Translations under genes and position numbers: made by a program
Origin: Bacillus nitratireducens
GTDB taxonomy: Bacteria > Bacillota > Bacilli > Bacillales > Bacillaceae_G
Direction of reading: 5' to 3'
Assembly (NCBI RefSeq): GCF_001884135.1
Contig: NZ_MAOC01000007.1
Coordinates: forward strand, 124,001-188,000
DNA: 64,000 bases
The notes under the pieces: generated by a model
Seen by the model: only the letters and a program-made list of their open reading frames with translations
Databases searched by the model: none
What the model was told of the DNA's origin: nothing
Part shown: piece after piece, positions 53,164 through 63,048 of the stretch
Position numbering within the stretch: the first letter of the stretch is position 1
Layout of the letters: every line of letters starts with the position of its first letter

Positions 53164-53271
53164 ATGACTCGTCCTCTTTCTTTTTCAAACTTATTCTACT
53201 GAAATAGAATTTTCAGCTCGTCAGTACCAATATGTTGTTCCACCTTTTTACGATTATTTCTTCCCTATCGT

Positions 53272-53305
53272 AAAAAAATAACAACCTACTTGTAAATAGG
53301 TTGTT
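53272..53305 (-). terminator. Intrinsic terminator after rpoZ
   Basis: A perfect 9-bp stem (53280-53288 with 53297-53305) followed by a run of U on the minus strand (complement of 53272-53278). It ends the yicC-remA-gmk-rpoZ transcript before coaBC. Confidence 0.85.
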
Positions 53306-53359
53306 ACCGTTACATAGAAAATTATAAAGTCTATGTTTTAATTTGTCGAAAAGAATGTC

Positions 53360-53572
53360 TTAATCGATGATTTTGTCTTCGCTTGGTACATATTTTAATA
53401 CTTCTGCATCGATTTCTTCTAATGATTTACCTACACATTTATGAGAAACAGGTTGCTCAATAACACAATTGTTCGCAAGTTGCATTTCACGCGCACGCTT
53501 TGCAGCTACTGTTACAAGCGTATATTTAGAATCGATTTTTGTTAATAATGAATCAATTGATGGATTTAACAT
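53360..53572 (-). CDS. rpoZ: RNA polymerase omega subunit
   Basis: Assembly chaperone subunit of RNA polymerase that clasps the beta-prime C-terminus. The 70 residues start [20 protein letters not shown] and hold the omega motif [16 protein letters not shown] precedes the ATG. It follows gmk by 2 nt, the usual gmk-rpoZ pairing. Confidence 0.96.
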   Translation of the reverse strand: MLNPSIDSLLTKIDSKYTLVTVAAKRAREMQLANNCVIEQPVSHKCVGKSLEEIDAEVLKYVPSEDKIID

Positions 53573-53574
53573 AA

Positions 53575-54469
<895 letters not shown>

Positions 54470-54536
54470 AGTTTGCGCCTCCTAGTAAGTCTATCCGATT
54501 TCTCCACCACGTATAACTTTATATATTTTTTGAAAG

Positions 54537-55412
54537 CTACTCAATATTTTGTACTTGTTCACGAATTTTTTCAAGGTTATTTTTCATTTCTACAACATAT
54601 TTTGATATTGTTAAGTCATTTGCCTTAGAACCAATCGTATTAATTTCTCTATGCATCTCTTGCACGATGAAGTCCATTTTCCTTCCAACAGGCTCTTCAA
54701 TCTGCAGTGTTTCACGAAATTGATCTAAATGACTTTGTAAACGAACTAACTCCTCGTGAATATCACAACGCTCTGCAAACATTGCGACTTCTGTTAACAA
54801 TCTTTGTTCATCTAAATCTTGATTATGTAATTCTTTTAAGCGATTTTCTAATCGTTCACGATATTTTTGTGTAACAATTGGTGCATGTGGAATAATTGCA
54901 TTTACACAATTGTGAATCTCTTGCAAACGATACGCTATATCTTTATGTAATCGTTCTCCTTCGCCATCTCTCATCATTTTTAACATATGAGCAGCTTGGC
55001 GAACAGCCTCATATAAACTGTTTTCAAATTGTTCATTTACATTTTCTATTTCTTCAATTGCCGTTACTTCTGGCATTCCCATTAGTTGCCCGAGTGTAAT
55101 AGAATCTTGTAATTGAAATTTCCCTTTTATATCTTCCATAATGGATTGGTACTGCTTGAGAAGCTCCCAATTCACACTTAATTTTCTTTCAACAAGCCCT
55201 TCACCTGTTATACTAATAGACACTTCAATACGTCCACGGCGAACTTGTTCTGCAATTATTTTACGAATTTTGTCTTCAAACACCATCATTTGCTTCGGAA
55301 GTCGAATACTCATTTCTAAAAAGCGATGGTTCACCGACTTCATTTCTACTGTTATTTGAAAAGTATCATTTTCTACTTTCGACCTTCCAAATCCTGTCAT
55401 ACTACAAATCAT
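54537..55412 (-). CDS. yicC: YicC family endoribonuclease
   Basis: Conserved protein next to gmk in many bacteria (YloC in B. subtilis); family members act as endoribonucleases on mRNA and small RNA. 291 residues from ATG 55412 (MICSMTGFGRSKVENDTFQI), with the conserved EMKSVNHRFLEMSIRLP, RGRIEVSI and the C-terminal GRKMDFIVQEMHREINTIGSKAND. A five-codon extension to 55427 is possible. Promoter and terminator elements overlap upstream (55447-55514). Confidence 0.93.
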   Translation of the reverse strand: MICSMTGFGRSKVENDTFQITVEMKSVNHRFLEMSIRLPKQMMVFEDKIRKIIAEQVRRGRIEVSISITGEGLVERKLSVNWELLKQYQSIMEDIKGKFQLQDSITLGQLMGMPEVTAIEEIENVNEQFENSLYEAVRQAAHMLKMMRDGEGERLHKDIAYRLQEIHNCVNAIIPHAPIVTQKYRERLENRLKELHNQDLDEQRLLTEVAMFAERCDIHEELVRLQSHLDQFRETLQIEEPVGRKMDFIVQEMHREINTIGSKANDLTISKYVVEMKNNLEKIREQVQNIE

Positions 55413-55446
55413 CTTTATCACATCCAAGCCATGAAATAACTCAATG

Positions 55447-55477
55447 AAAAAGGTAATAGAGACAAGGCTCTACTACC
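55447..55477 (-). terminator. Intrinsic terminator after yloB
   Basis: A 10-bp stem with one G-U pair (55452-55461 with 55468-55477) followed by five U on the minus strand (55447-55451). It lies between the yloB stop and yicC. Confidence 0.75.
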
Positions 55478-55485
55478 TTCTGTAA

Positions 55486-55514
55486 ATTATATCATATTTT
55501 CATATCATTGACTA
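55486..55514 (-). promoter_or_regulatory. Candidate sigma-A promoter of yicC
   Basis: On the minus strand, -10 TATAAT (55486-55491) and -35 TAGTCA (55509-55514) are separated by 17 nt. The predicted start is upstream of the terminator at 55447-55477, so a transcript from here would meet the terminator at once. Confidence 0.5.
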
Positions 55515-58235
55515 TTTCAAGTTTAATCCCTTCTTATATAACAGTGGCTTTTTCTTTTTATCCTTTTTTCTTGTTAATAAAGATCCTACTAATAAGAAAG
55601 TCGGAATAGATGATAATCCTCCAATTAACAACCAATCTCGTGCTTGTATCGGCATTGTGCTAAAAATCGGCTGTAATGGTGGATAATATATAACTACAAG
55701 CATTAACAGTAAAGAAATAATAACCGCCCCTACTAAATATACATTTCCAAACGGGTTACGATGAAATATAGAATGTTCACTACGACAATCAAATACATGA
55801 ATAAGCTGAGCAAGTACTAATGTTGCGAAGGCTACCGTTTGTGCATACTTTAATTCATTTGGATGCTGGTTAAATGCAATAATAAACGCTACTAATGTCA
55901 CTGCTCCGATTAGAAAACCACGACTTATAATTTTCCACGCAAGCCCTCTAGCGAACACCCCTTCTTTCGGATGGCGTGGTGTTCTCTTCATGACATCTCC
56001 TTCAGCCTTATCCAAACCTAATGCCATCGCTGGTAAACCGTCAGTAACTAAGTTCACCCATAAAATTTGAATTGGAACCATCGGCAATGGCAGTGCAAGT
56101 AACATCGCAAATAACATAACTAAAATTTCACCAACGTTAGATGCTAGCAAATACCGAATAAACTTCCGAATATTTTCATATATGTTTCTACCTTCTTTAA
56201 TTGCCGATTTAATCGTAGCGAAGTTATCATCTAACAAAACAAGTGAAGAAGCTTCTTTTGCAACATCTGTCCCTGTAATTCCCATCGCAATCCCTATATC
56301 AGCTGTTTTAATAGCTGGAGCATCGTTCACTCCATCACCCGTCATAGCTACTATATGCCCCTTATTTTGCAGCGCCTTAACGATTTTCAATTTATGCTCA
56401 GGAGACACTCGAGCGAATACATACGTATCTTCTACAATATCTTCTAATGCCTCTACATCCATATTCGCAAGTTCTACACCTTCAACAACGCGTCCACCCG
56501 GTGGTAAAACCCCTAACTGTTCCGCAATTGCCATTGCTGTCACTTTATGATCTCCCGTAATCATTACCGTTCTAATACCAGCTTCCTTACACTCCCTCAC
56601 CGCTTGCGCCACTTCTGATCTTGGCGGATCTATCATTCCTTGTATTCCAACAAGCATAAAATCCTGCTCTACTTCTCTTTCATGCTCAATTGAATCTGTA
56701 GCTTTTAACGGTTTAAATGCCACCGCAATCGTTCGTAAAGCTTGACTCCCTAAACTATGAATCGCTGCCTGCACTTCTTTTCGATACATTTCACTTAAAG
56801 GCTGCTGTTTATTCCCCCATAAAATCGTTTGGCTCATTTGCAATAAAACATCTGGCGCTCCTTTTGTAATAACAAATTTCTTCCCTTCACGATCACGAAC
56901 GATAACGCTCATCATTTTTCTAGTTGAATCAAAAGGAAATTCACGGATGACTTCAAACTTTCCTTTAAGAGCTTCACGTGATATTCCCGCCTTCATTGCA
57001 GCAGCTACGAGAGCTCCCTCTGTCGGATCTCCATCTAACACATACGCCTTTTTCTTTTGAATAACATTCGCATTATTACATAAACAGCCAAATGTGAGTA
57101 GTTGGTACAGTGATTTCGTCTTAGTAGGGTCAATTACTTCTTCACCTTTCATAAACGAACCCGTTGGCTCATAGCCTTGACCTGTTACTTTCCACAATTC
57201 TCCGCCTGACCACATATGTGTTACCATCATTTTGTTTTGTGTCATTGTTCCTGTTTTATCTGAGCAAATAACAGAAGCACACCCTAACGTTTCTACAGCT
57301 GGCAACTTTCGCACAATTGCTCTCTTTTTAATCATGCGTTGTACACCAAGTGATAGCGCAACTGTAACGATAGCTGGTAATCCTTCCGGAATAGCCGCAA
57401 CTGCGAGCGAAACCCCAGCCAAAAACATGTGATACACTTCATTCCCCTGATATACACCAGCTAATACTACAAGAGCTGTCAAAATAAGAGCGACAATAAT
57501 TAAAATTTTCCCTAGCTGTTCTAACCTTCTTTGTAATGGTGTTTCCATTTGCTCAGCATTTTGCAACATATTTGCAATTTGACCCATAGCTGTATTCATT
57601 CCAGTCGCTATGACTACCCCTGTTCCAGCACCTCTCGTTATCATCGTCCCCATAAATGCCATGTTTTTTTGATCACCAATTGAAACATCTTGGCCTTGTA
57701 ATGCTTCTACCTTCTTTTGTACCGGCACTGATTCCCCTGTAAGAGCAGACTCTTCGATATATAAACTTGAAGATTCCACAAGACGAACATCCGCGCCAAT
57801 ACGATCGCCACTAGAAAACTTAATAATATCACCTAAGACAAGCGCTTTAGACGGTGCCTTTATCCACTTCCCATTTCTTAGTACCGTAACTTGAGGAGCT
57901 GCCAACTCTTTTAAAGCTTCCAACGATTTTTCAGCTTTCCTTTCTTGAAAGAAACCGAGGATACCATTGATAATAACGATCGCAACAATTGCAATTGAAT
58001 CGATGTATTCTCCTAAAAAAGCTGAAATAATTGTTGCACCAAATAAAACAAGTACCATAAAATCTTTAAATTGCGCTAAAAACACCATAAGTGCAGAAGG
58101 CCGCTTTGCTTCTTGCAATTCATTTGTACCAAATTTCCTTAATCGCCCCTCTGCTTCTTGCTCTGTAAGACCTACCTCCACATTCGTATTCGTTCTTTCC
58201 TCCACTTCATGTGCACGCATTTCATACCAATTCAT
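55512..58235 (-). CDS. yloB: P2A-type calcium-transporting ATPase
   Basis: SERCA-like pump that exports Ca2+; the B. subtilis YloB is expressed in sporulation. 907 residues with ten expected membrane segments. TGES loop (166-169), the calcium-site motif PEGLP (283-287), the phosphorylated Asp326 in CSDKTGT, FDSTRKMMS and KGAPDVLL of the nucleotide domain, TGDGVNDAPA, and NLVTDGLPAMALG in TM6, which matches calcium pumps. It is transcribed divergently from rqcH with about 105 bp between the starts. Confidence 0.95.
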   Translation of the reverse strand: MNWYEMRAHEVEERTNTNVEVGLTEQEAEGRLRKFGTNELQEAKRPSALMVFLAQFKDFMVLVLFGATIISAFLGEYIDSIAIVAIVIINGILGFFQERKAEKSLEALKELAAPQVTVLRNGKWIKAPSKALVLGDIIKFSSGDRIGADVRLVESSSLYIEESALTGESVPVQKKVEALQGQDVSIGDQKNMAFMGTMITRGAGTGVVIATGMNTAMGQIANMLQNAEQMETPLQRRLEQLGKILIIVALILTALVVLAGVYQGNEVYHMFLAGVSLAVAAIPEGLPAIVTVALSLGVQRMIKKRAIVRKLPAVETLGCASVICSDKTGTMTQNKMMVTHMWSGGELWKVTGQGYEPTGSFMKGEEVIDPTKTKSLYQLLTFGCLCNNANVIQKKKAYVLDGDPTEGALVAAAMKAGISREALKGKFEVIREFPFDSTRKMMSVIVRDREGKKFVITKGAPDVLLQMSQTILWGNKQQPLSEMYRKEVQAAIHSLGSQALRTIAVAFKPLKATDSIEHEREVEQDFMLVGIQGMIDPPRSEVAQAVRECKEAGIRTVMITGDHKVTAMAIAEQLGVLPPGGRVVEGVELANMDVEALEDIVEDTYVFARVSPEHKLKIVKALQNKGHIVAMTGDGVNDAPAIKTADIGIAMGITGTDVAKEASSLVLLDDNFATIKSAIKEGRNIYENIRKFIRYLLASNVGEILVMLFAMLLALPLPMVPIQILWVNLVTDGLPAMALGLDKAEGDVMKRTPRHPKEGVFARGLAWKIISRGFLIGAVTLVAFIIAFNQHPNELKYAQTVAFATLVLAQLIHVFDCRSEHSIFHRNPFGNVYLVGAVIISLLLMLVVIYYPPLQPIFSTMPIQARDWLLIGGLSSIPTFLLVGSLLTRKKDKKKKPLLYKKGLNLK

Positions 58236-58301
58236 CCTGCCATCGACCTCCTGATTCCAGACATACTCTAATGAAAGCTTATTCAGCCTCGTCCAAAAAA
58301 A

Positions 58302-58310
58302 TGCTATAAT
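58302..58310 (+). promoter_or_regulatory. Extended -10 promoter of rqcH
   Basis: TGCTATAAT gives a consensus -10 (58305-58310) with a TGn extension. The -35 region 17 nt upstream (TTCAGC) is weak, which is usual for extended -10 promoters. Start codon follows at 58341. Confidence 0.65.
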
Positions 58311-58340
58311 TAACTTTTAGTTAGAAAGGAGTGTTCATTT

Positions 58341-60050
58341 ATGGCATTCGATGGATTATTTACAAGAGCGATTACACATGAAATTGCAAATTCTCTTTAC
58401 ACGGGAAGAATTTCCAAAATATATCAACCTTCAAAATACGAGATTTTATTACATATTCGCGCAAACGGAAAGAATCAAAAACTGATTCTCTCCGCTCATC
58501 CGACATATGCACGTTTACACTTAACAAACCAAAATTACGATTCACCTGCACTTCCACCAATGTTTTGTATGCTTCTCCGCAAGCATTTAGAAGGTGGTTT
58601 CATTGAAAAGATTGAACAAATTGATTTAGAGCGCATTATTCAAATTACAGTTCGCAGCAGAAATGAAATTGGTGATGAATCGCTAAAGACATTAGTAATT
58701 GAAATCATGGGACGACATAGTAACATCATTTTAGTAGACACAAAAACAAACAATATTTTAGATAGCTTAAAACACGTTTCTTTAGCAGTAAACCGACATC
58801 GAACTGTATACGCTGGAGCTGAATATATTGCACCACCAGCACAACATAAAATTAACCCGCTTCAGATTGAAACAGATGATGAATTTATTAGACCGCTAGA
58901 CTTTCTATCCGGAAACATGGATAAACAGCTTGTCGGCACCTTCACGGGAATATCACCGTTATTCGCAAAAGAAGTAGTGAAAAAAGCAGGTATGGTAAAT
59001 GAAAAAGCATTATCTGAAGCATTTTTCTCCATACAAAAGCCATTACTAACTCATACATATTCACCAACAATGAGTACTGCAAACGGGAAAGAATTCTTTT
59101 ATCTTTTCCCTCTTACGCACTTGCAAGGAGAAGAAAAAACATTCTCATCAGTAAGCGAATTGTTAGATCGCTTCTTTTTCGGGAAAGCAGAGCGCGATCG
59201 TGTAAAACAACAGGCGCATGATTTAGAGCGCTTTATGCAAAACGAAAAAAATAAAAATGAGAAAAAACTCATTAAACTAGAAAAAACATTACAAGATGCC
59301 GGGAAAGCAAATAAATATCAACTTTTTGGAGAGCTACTTACAGCCAATATGTATGCTTTGAAAAAAGGTGACAAAGATATTGAAGTCGTTAACTATTACG
59401 ACGAAAATGGTGGAACTGTAAAAATCACATTAGATCCTTTAAAAACACCATCCGACAATGCACAACGCTATTTCCAAAAATATCAAAAAGCAAAAAATTC
59501 AGTTGTTGTAGTAGAAGAACAAATCGAAAAAACAAATGAAGAAATTCTTTATTTTGATAGCTTACTTCAACAAATGGAAGCTGCTTCTTCAAAAGACATC
59601 GAAGAAATTCGCGAGGAATTAGCCGAAGAAGGTTATATGCGCAATCGCAAAGCAAAAAATGCTAAGAAGAAACCAACTAAACCGGTATTGGACAAATATT
59701 TAGCTAGTGATGGAACAGAAATTTTCGTCGGCAAAAACAATAAACAAAATGATTATTTAACAACGAAATTTGCCCGTCGTGATGAAATTTGGTTACATAC
59801 GAAAGACATACCTGGCTCTCATGTTGTCATTCGTTCTTTAGAACCTGCTGAAGAAACTTTACTAGAGGCTGCAAAAATCGCCGCTTATTTCAGTAAAGCA
59901 AAAGAGTCTAGCTCTGTACCTGTTGATTTCACGAAAATACGTCATGTCAAAAAACCGAGTGGCGCAAAACTTGGCTTTGTTACGTACGACAATCAGCAAA
60001 CCGTATATGTAACACCTGATGCTGATACTGTAATGAAATTAAAAGCGTAA
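58341..60050 (+). CDS. rqcH: Rqc2/NEMF homologue RqcH
   Basis: Ribosome quality control factor that binds 50S subunits with stalled peptidyl-tRNA and recruits Ala-tRNA for C-terminal alanine tailing (YloA in B. subtilis). 569 residues: NFACT-N domain with conserved charged residues ([24 protein letters not shown]), a coiled-coil middle (about 290-430), and the NFACT-R domain ([20 protein letters not shown]). AGAAAGGAG precedes the ATG. Older annotations call this a fibronectin-binding protein. First of the plus-strand genes in the last 6 kb; followed by a terminator. Confidence 0.96.
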   Translation: MAFDGLFTRAITHEIANSLYTGRISKIYQPSKYEILLHIRANGKNQKLILSAHPTYARLHLTNQNYDSPALPPMFCMLLRKHLEGGFIEKIEQIDLERIIQITVRSRNEIGDESLKTLVIEIMGRHSNIILVDTKTNNILDSLKHVSLAVNRHRTVYAGAEYIAPPAQHKINPLQIETDDEFIRPLDFLSGNMDKQLVGTFTGISPLFAKEVVKKAGMVNEKALSEAFFSIQKPLLTHTYSPTMSTANGKEFFYLFPLTHLQGEEKTFSSVSELLDRFFFGKAERDRVKQQAHDLERFMQNEKNKNEKKLIKLEKTLQDAGKANKYQLFGELLTANMYALKKGDKDIEVVNYYDENGGTVKITLDPLKTPSDNAQRYFQKYQKAKNSVVVVEEQIEKTNEEILYFDSLLQQMEAASSKDIEEIREELAEEGYMRNRKAKNAKKKPTKPVLDKYLASDGTEIFVGKNNKQNDYLTTKFARRDEIWLHTKDIPGSHVVIRSLEPAEETLLEAAKIAAYFSKAKESSSVPVDFTKIRHVKKPSGAKLGFVTYDNQQTVYVTPDADTVMKLKA

Positions 60051-60056
60051 ATATAA

Positions 60057-60090
60057 AAAAATGCGTTGCTTATAAGCAACGCATTTTTTA
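60057..60090 (+). terminator. Intrinsic terminator after rqcH
   Basis: A perfect 14-bp stem (60057-60070 with 60075-60088, loop TATA) running into T. It lies just after the rqcH stop. Confidence 0.9.
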
Positions 60091-60212
60091 TAGGGTTTCA
60101 ATTCAGTTCATATATCCATTCACTCATTCATAACATCTTTCTCCCCTTCAATATTGTCAAAAAAATTGACAGTGTCATTTCACATCTGTATAAATTTTTT
60201 TACAGTATGTGT

Positions 60213-60313
60213 ATAAAGTGCACCTCCAATCAATATTTTTTCATACCCCCACTGATTATTGAAGTAATCTTGATTTTATGAACAAACCGCCCCTCACAAA
60301 TAGCGGACTAATT
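60213..60313. repeat. bcr1-like repeat, internally deleted copy
   Basis: It keeps the 5' edge (ATAAAGTG), the CCCCCACTGATTATT block and the 3' edge (CACAAATAGCGGAC) of the complete copies, but about 60 bp of the middle is missing or replaced. Total about 100 bp. Confidence 0.65.
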
Positions 60314-60371
60314 TTTTATCTCCCCTAAAACATATGTAGTTCCTACTATCTTTTTTCTTCAAATATACATT

Positions 60372-60388
60372 TTGGCATGCTATTTGCT
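60372..60388 (+). promoter_or_regulatory. Sigma-54 (SigL) type promoter candidate
   Basis: TTGGCATGCTATTTGCT matches the -24/-12 consensus TTGGCACG-N4-TTGCT at all defined positions but one, with the invariant GG (60374-60375) and GC (60386-60387) exactly 10 nt apart. The predicted start is near 60398, 23 nt before the peptidase ATG. No activator site was identified. Confidence 0.55.
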
Positions 60389-60420
60389 TTATTCAATACT
60401 GTGAAAAGGGGGAAATTAAC

Positions 60421-61491
60421 ATGAATTTAAGAATTAATAAAATCCAAAATCAACTACAAAAATATGAAATTGACGGATTACTTATTACAAAAAAAGAAAA
60501 TCGCCAATATGCAACAGGCTTTACAGGCAGCGCTGGCGTCGTCTTAATCTCTGTGGATAAAGCGGTTTTTATAACTGATTTTCGCTATGTAGATCAAGCG
60601 AAATCACAAATAAAAGACGCTGAAATTGTTATGCATAAAGGAAATTTAGAGAAAGAAGTTGCAAATCAAGTATCGAAATTAAACATTCAAAAACTTGGAA
60701 TTGAAGAAAATAACATGACATTACAACAATATAAAAACTTACAAAAATACATACATGCGGAAATGGTGCAAGTGTGCGAAATCATCGAAGATATTCGTAT
60801 TATTAAAGACACACCTGAAATAGAAACAATGAAAATTGCGGCTAATATTGCTGTCGAAGCATTTCACCACATCCTTACATTTCTAAAACCAGGAATAAGT
60901 GAAACTGATGTCCGAGATGAATTAGAATTTTTCATGCGAAAAAAAGGGGCTACATCCTCATCATTTCAAATTATTGTAGCTTCTGGCGTTCGCTCTTCAC
61001 TTCCCCATGGAGTTGCATCAAATAAAATAATCGAACGAGGCGACGTTGTTACATTAGATTTCGGTGCACTTTACGACGGATATTGTTCCGATATAACACG
61101 TACTGTAGCAATCGGGGAACCATCAGAAGAATTCAAAAAGATATACAACGTTGTACGAGAAGCATTAAAACGTGGAACTGAAGCAATTAAGCCTGGAGAA
61201 ACTGCGAAAAGTATCGATGATATAACGAGAGATTACATTATAGAACATGGATACGGTCAATATTTTGGACACTCTACTGGTCATGGTCTTGGGTTAGAAA
61301 TACATGAACCTCTTCGCCTATCCCAAGAAAGTAAGGCTACTTTAGAAGAAGGTATGGTTGTTACCGTTGAACCTGGTATTTACATTCCGAACTGGGGCGG
61401 TTGTAGAATTGAAGACGATATCGTCATTACAAAAGACGGATATGAAGTTATTACAAAAGCGAATCGGGAACTAATAGTTATTCCTTGTTAA
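60421..61491 (+). CDS. M24 family metallopeptidase (Xaa-Pro aminopeptidase/dipeptidase type)
   Basis: Cytoplasmic peptidase, pita-bread fold, probably removing N-terminal residues before proline. 356 residues: creatinase-like N-terminal domain (1-125) and a catalytic domain with all five metal ligands visible: Asp213 (TLDFGA), Asp224 (YCSDITR), His288 (STGHGLG), Glu317 (VEPGIY), Glu331 (CRIEDD), plus His196 in LPHG. Similar in size to B. subtilis YqhT. Exact substrate class is unclear. A sigma-54-type promoter precedes it and the DinB-family gene follows at 84 nt. Confidence 0.92.
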   Translation: MNLRINKIQNQLQKYEIDGLLITKKENRQYATGFTGSAGVVLISVDKAVFITDFRYVDQAKSQIKDAEIVMHKGNLEKEVANQVSKLNIQKLGIEENNMTLQQYKNLQKYIHAEMVQVCEIIEDIRIIKDTPEIETMKIAANIAVEAFHHILTFLKPGISETDVRDELEFFMRKKGATSSSFQIIVASGVRSSLPHGVASNKIIERGDVVTLDFGALYDGYCSDITRTVAIGEPSEEFKKIYNVVREALKRGTEAIKPGETAKSIDDITRDYIIEHGYGQYFGHSTGHGLGLEIHEPLRLSQESKATLEEGMVVTVEPGIYIPNWGGCRIEDDIVITKDGYEVITKANRELIVIPC

Positions 61492-61575
61492 AAATCATTT
61501 GCTTTTTAACAGGAGTTTTCTCTTTACACATAGAATTCCTTCTCTGGAGTAATTGTTTAAAGAGGGGAATTTTAA

Positions 61576-62100
61576 TTGAACTTTGTAATCGATAAAATAG
61601 ATGGTTTACAGCCTGAATTTTCAAAACTTGTTTCCATGATGAATTACGCTCGCTATACAACAATGCAGGCTGTCGAAGGCTTAACAATTGAAGAACTTGA
61701 TTATTTATATGATGATGAAGCAAATTCAATTGGCATGTTATTGTACCATATGGCTGCTATTGAATTTTACTACCAAATTCATACCTTTGAAGATCGTGAA
61801 CCAACAGATGCTGAATTAGAACGCTGGTTACCTGCTATTGAGTTAGGAGATCTTGGACGTGAGAAAATAAAAGGAAACTCTATAGAATTTTACATAAATA
61901 CGTTACAAGAAGTACGTTCCAAAACGATTGAAACTTTTCAATCGTTACCTGATGAATGGCTATTTAAAACGACAGACTTCTGGCATGACAAACCAGCAAA
62001 TAACTACTTTAAATGGTTTCACGTATTTGAAGATGAAATCAATCATCGCGGACAAATTCGTTTAGTTAAAAAGATGCAAAAAGCTCATTCAGTAAAATGA
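61576..62100 (+). CDS. DinB family protein
   Basis: Four-helix-bundle protein of the DinB/DUF664 metal-binding superfamily, some of whose members are bacillithiol-dependent transferases; the function here is unknown. 174 residues starting at TTG 61576 with AGAGGGG 8 nt upstream. His58 in LLYHMAAIEF and His157 in EDEINHRGQ take metal-ligand positions; the third, usually His, is Asp153. No terminator between it and the M24 peptidase, so they may share a transcript. A terminator follows. Confidence 0.85.
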   Translation: MNFVIDKIDGLQPEFSKLVSMMNYARYTTMQAVEGLTIEELDYLYDDEANSIGMLLYHMAAIEFYYQIHTFEDREPTDAELERWLPAIELGDLGREKIKGNSIEFYINTLQEVRSKTIETFQSLPDEWLFKTTDFWHDKPANNYFKWFHVFEDEINHRGQIRLVKKMQKAHSVK

Positions 62101-62134
62101 GAAAATGCCACCGAATAAGGTGGCATTTTCTTTT
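62101..62134. terminator. Bidirectional terminator between convergent genes
   Basis: A perfect 12-bp stem (62101-62112 with 62119-62130) with T after it on the plus strand and A before it. It serves the DinB-family gene and the minus-strand membrane protein gene ending at 62133. Confidence 0.88.
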
Positions 62135-62501
62135 ATTCATTAACGAATAACTTTTCGTTTACTTTTTTAGCAACTACCGCTACCGACATTAAAATGCATA
62201 TTAAATATAGTAATTTTGCAATAAACAACCACCCTTGAAACATTACAATTCCATCTATTATCTCATTTCCTTTCAATAACAAAAATGGAATCGTGCTAAT
62301 TATAATAACAAACTCGATACTGAAAACAATTTTCTTTTTTCGACTATATGCTTTCCATTCATCCCAGCGATACATAGGAGCAAAAATCAATACTCCTATA
62401 CATAATATAAATGGTACCCATTCACTTTTAAGAAATTGCCCTGAAATAACTGATAATAGTAAACAAACGAGCACACCAAAATACCCTATTTTCTCTCTCA
62501 T
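62133..62501 (-). CDS. Small membrane protein, unknown function (paralogue A)
   Basis: 122 residues with four probable membrane segments (about 6-22, 29-43, 58-75, 91-110) and a charged loop RWDEWKAYSRKKK in the middle. It is a tandem paralogue of the gene at 62517-62882: both share KIG..G near the N-terminus, an aromatic WD.xK.YS.K loop, FQ.W and AK.LY. GGGGGAG precedes the ATG; the gap to its upstream partner is 15 nt. I do not recognise the family. Confidence 0.75.
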   Translation of the reverse strand: MREKIGYFGVLVCLLLSVISGQFLKSEWVPFILCIGVLIFAPMYRWDEWKAYSRKKKIVFSIEFVIIISTIPFLLLKGNEIIDGIVMFQGWLFIAKLLYLICILMSVAVVAKKVNEKLFVNE

Positions 62502-62516
62502 TCGTACTCCCCCATT

Positions 62517-62882
62517 CTACTTCTCCTTTAATATGTAACTTGCTATGCTTATAACAATTCTTAGAAAAATAACAACTACAAGTACAATATAAAGACCTTT
62601 TGCAGAAGACATCCATTCTTGAAAAATAGACATTTTCTCCATTTGTTTCTGCCCTTCTATTAAAAGAAACCCTACGAAAAATGAGCAAACAACAGTGATA
62701 CCTATCATAATTCCGATACTTTTCTTACTATATTGTTTCATATCATCCCAGTTATATAAAAGTATAAATACAAACCCGAAAACAGGTATGATACTTACCC
62801 ATGCATTGTTTGTAAATTGACTTAAAATGATTAATAGACTGCAAGATATGATGAATCCCCAAAATCCAATTTTTTTGTGCAT
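62517..62882 (-). CDS. Small membrane protein, unknown function (paralogue B)
   Basis: 121 residues with four probable membrane segments and the loop NWDDMKQYSKK, paralogous to the downstream gene. AAGGAGG lies 4 nt before the ATG. The two form a two-gene unit, divergent from the gene at 63049. Similarity between the pair, by eye about 30 percent, suggests an old duplication. No known function. Confidence 0.75.
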   Translation of the reverse strand: MHKKIGFWGFIISCSLLIILSQFTNNAWVSIIPVFGFVFILLYNWDDMKQYSKKSIGIMIGITVVCSFFVGFLLIEGQKQMEKMSIFQEWMSSAKGLYIVLVVVIFLRIVISIASYILKEK

Positions 62883-63048
62883 AGCCCCTCCTTAAATTCC
62901 ATTTTTAGGATTAATTGTATTGTAACATCCATTTTCCATTCTTACCATTACAGTACATGAAATTTCACTTTTTTCTTTTTCCTATACTCACATACCTTCA
63001 CCGTTTTCATACAATGAACTACACGAATGCCTAAAGGATGTGAATGTT

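Larger units (their letters stand above)
60051..60420. other. Gap between rqcH and the M24 peptidase gene
   Basis: These 370 bp hold the rqcH terminator (60057-60090), about 120 bp of A/T-rich sequence without a credible gene, a damaged repeat copy (60213-60313), and a sigma-54-type promoter match (60372-60388). Confidence 0.7.

Noticed and set aside
53205-53222. CodY box (AATTTTC half) upstream of coaBC
   Set aside because: Only the left half matches; the right half is unlike the consensus.
60377-60402. Sigma-A promoter TTGGCA-N17-AATACT for the M24 peptidase
   Set aside because: Possible, but the -10 is poor; the overlapping GG-N10-GC match is far stronger. Not excluded.
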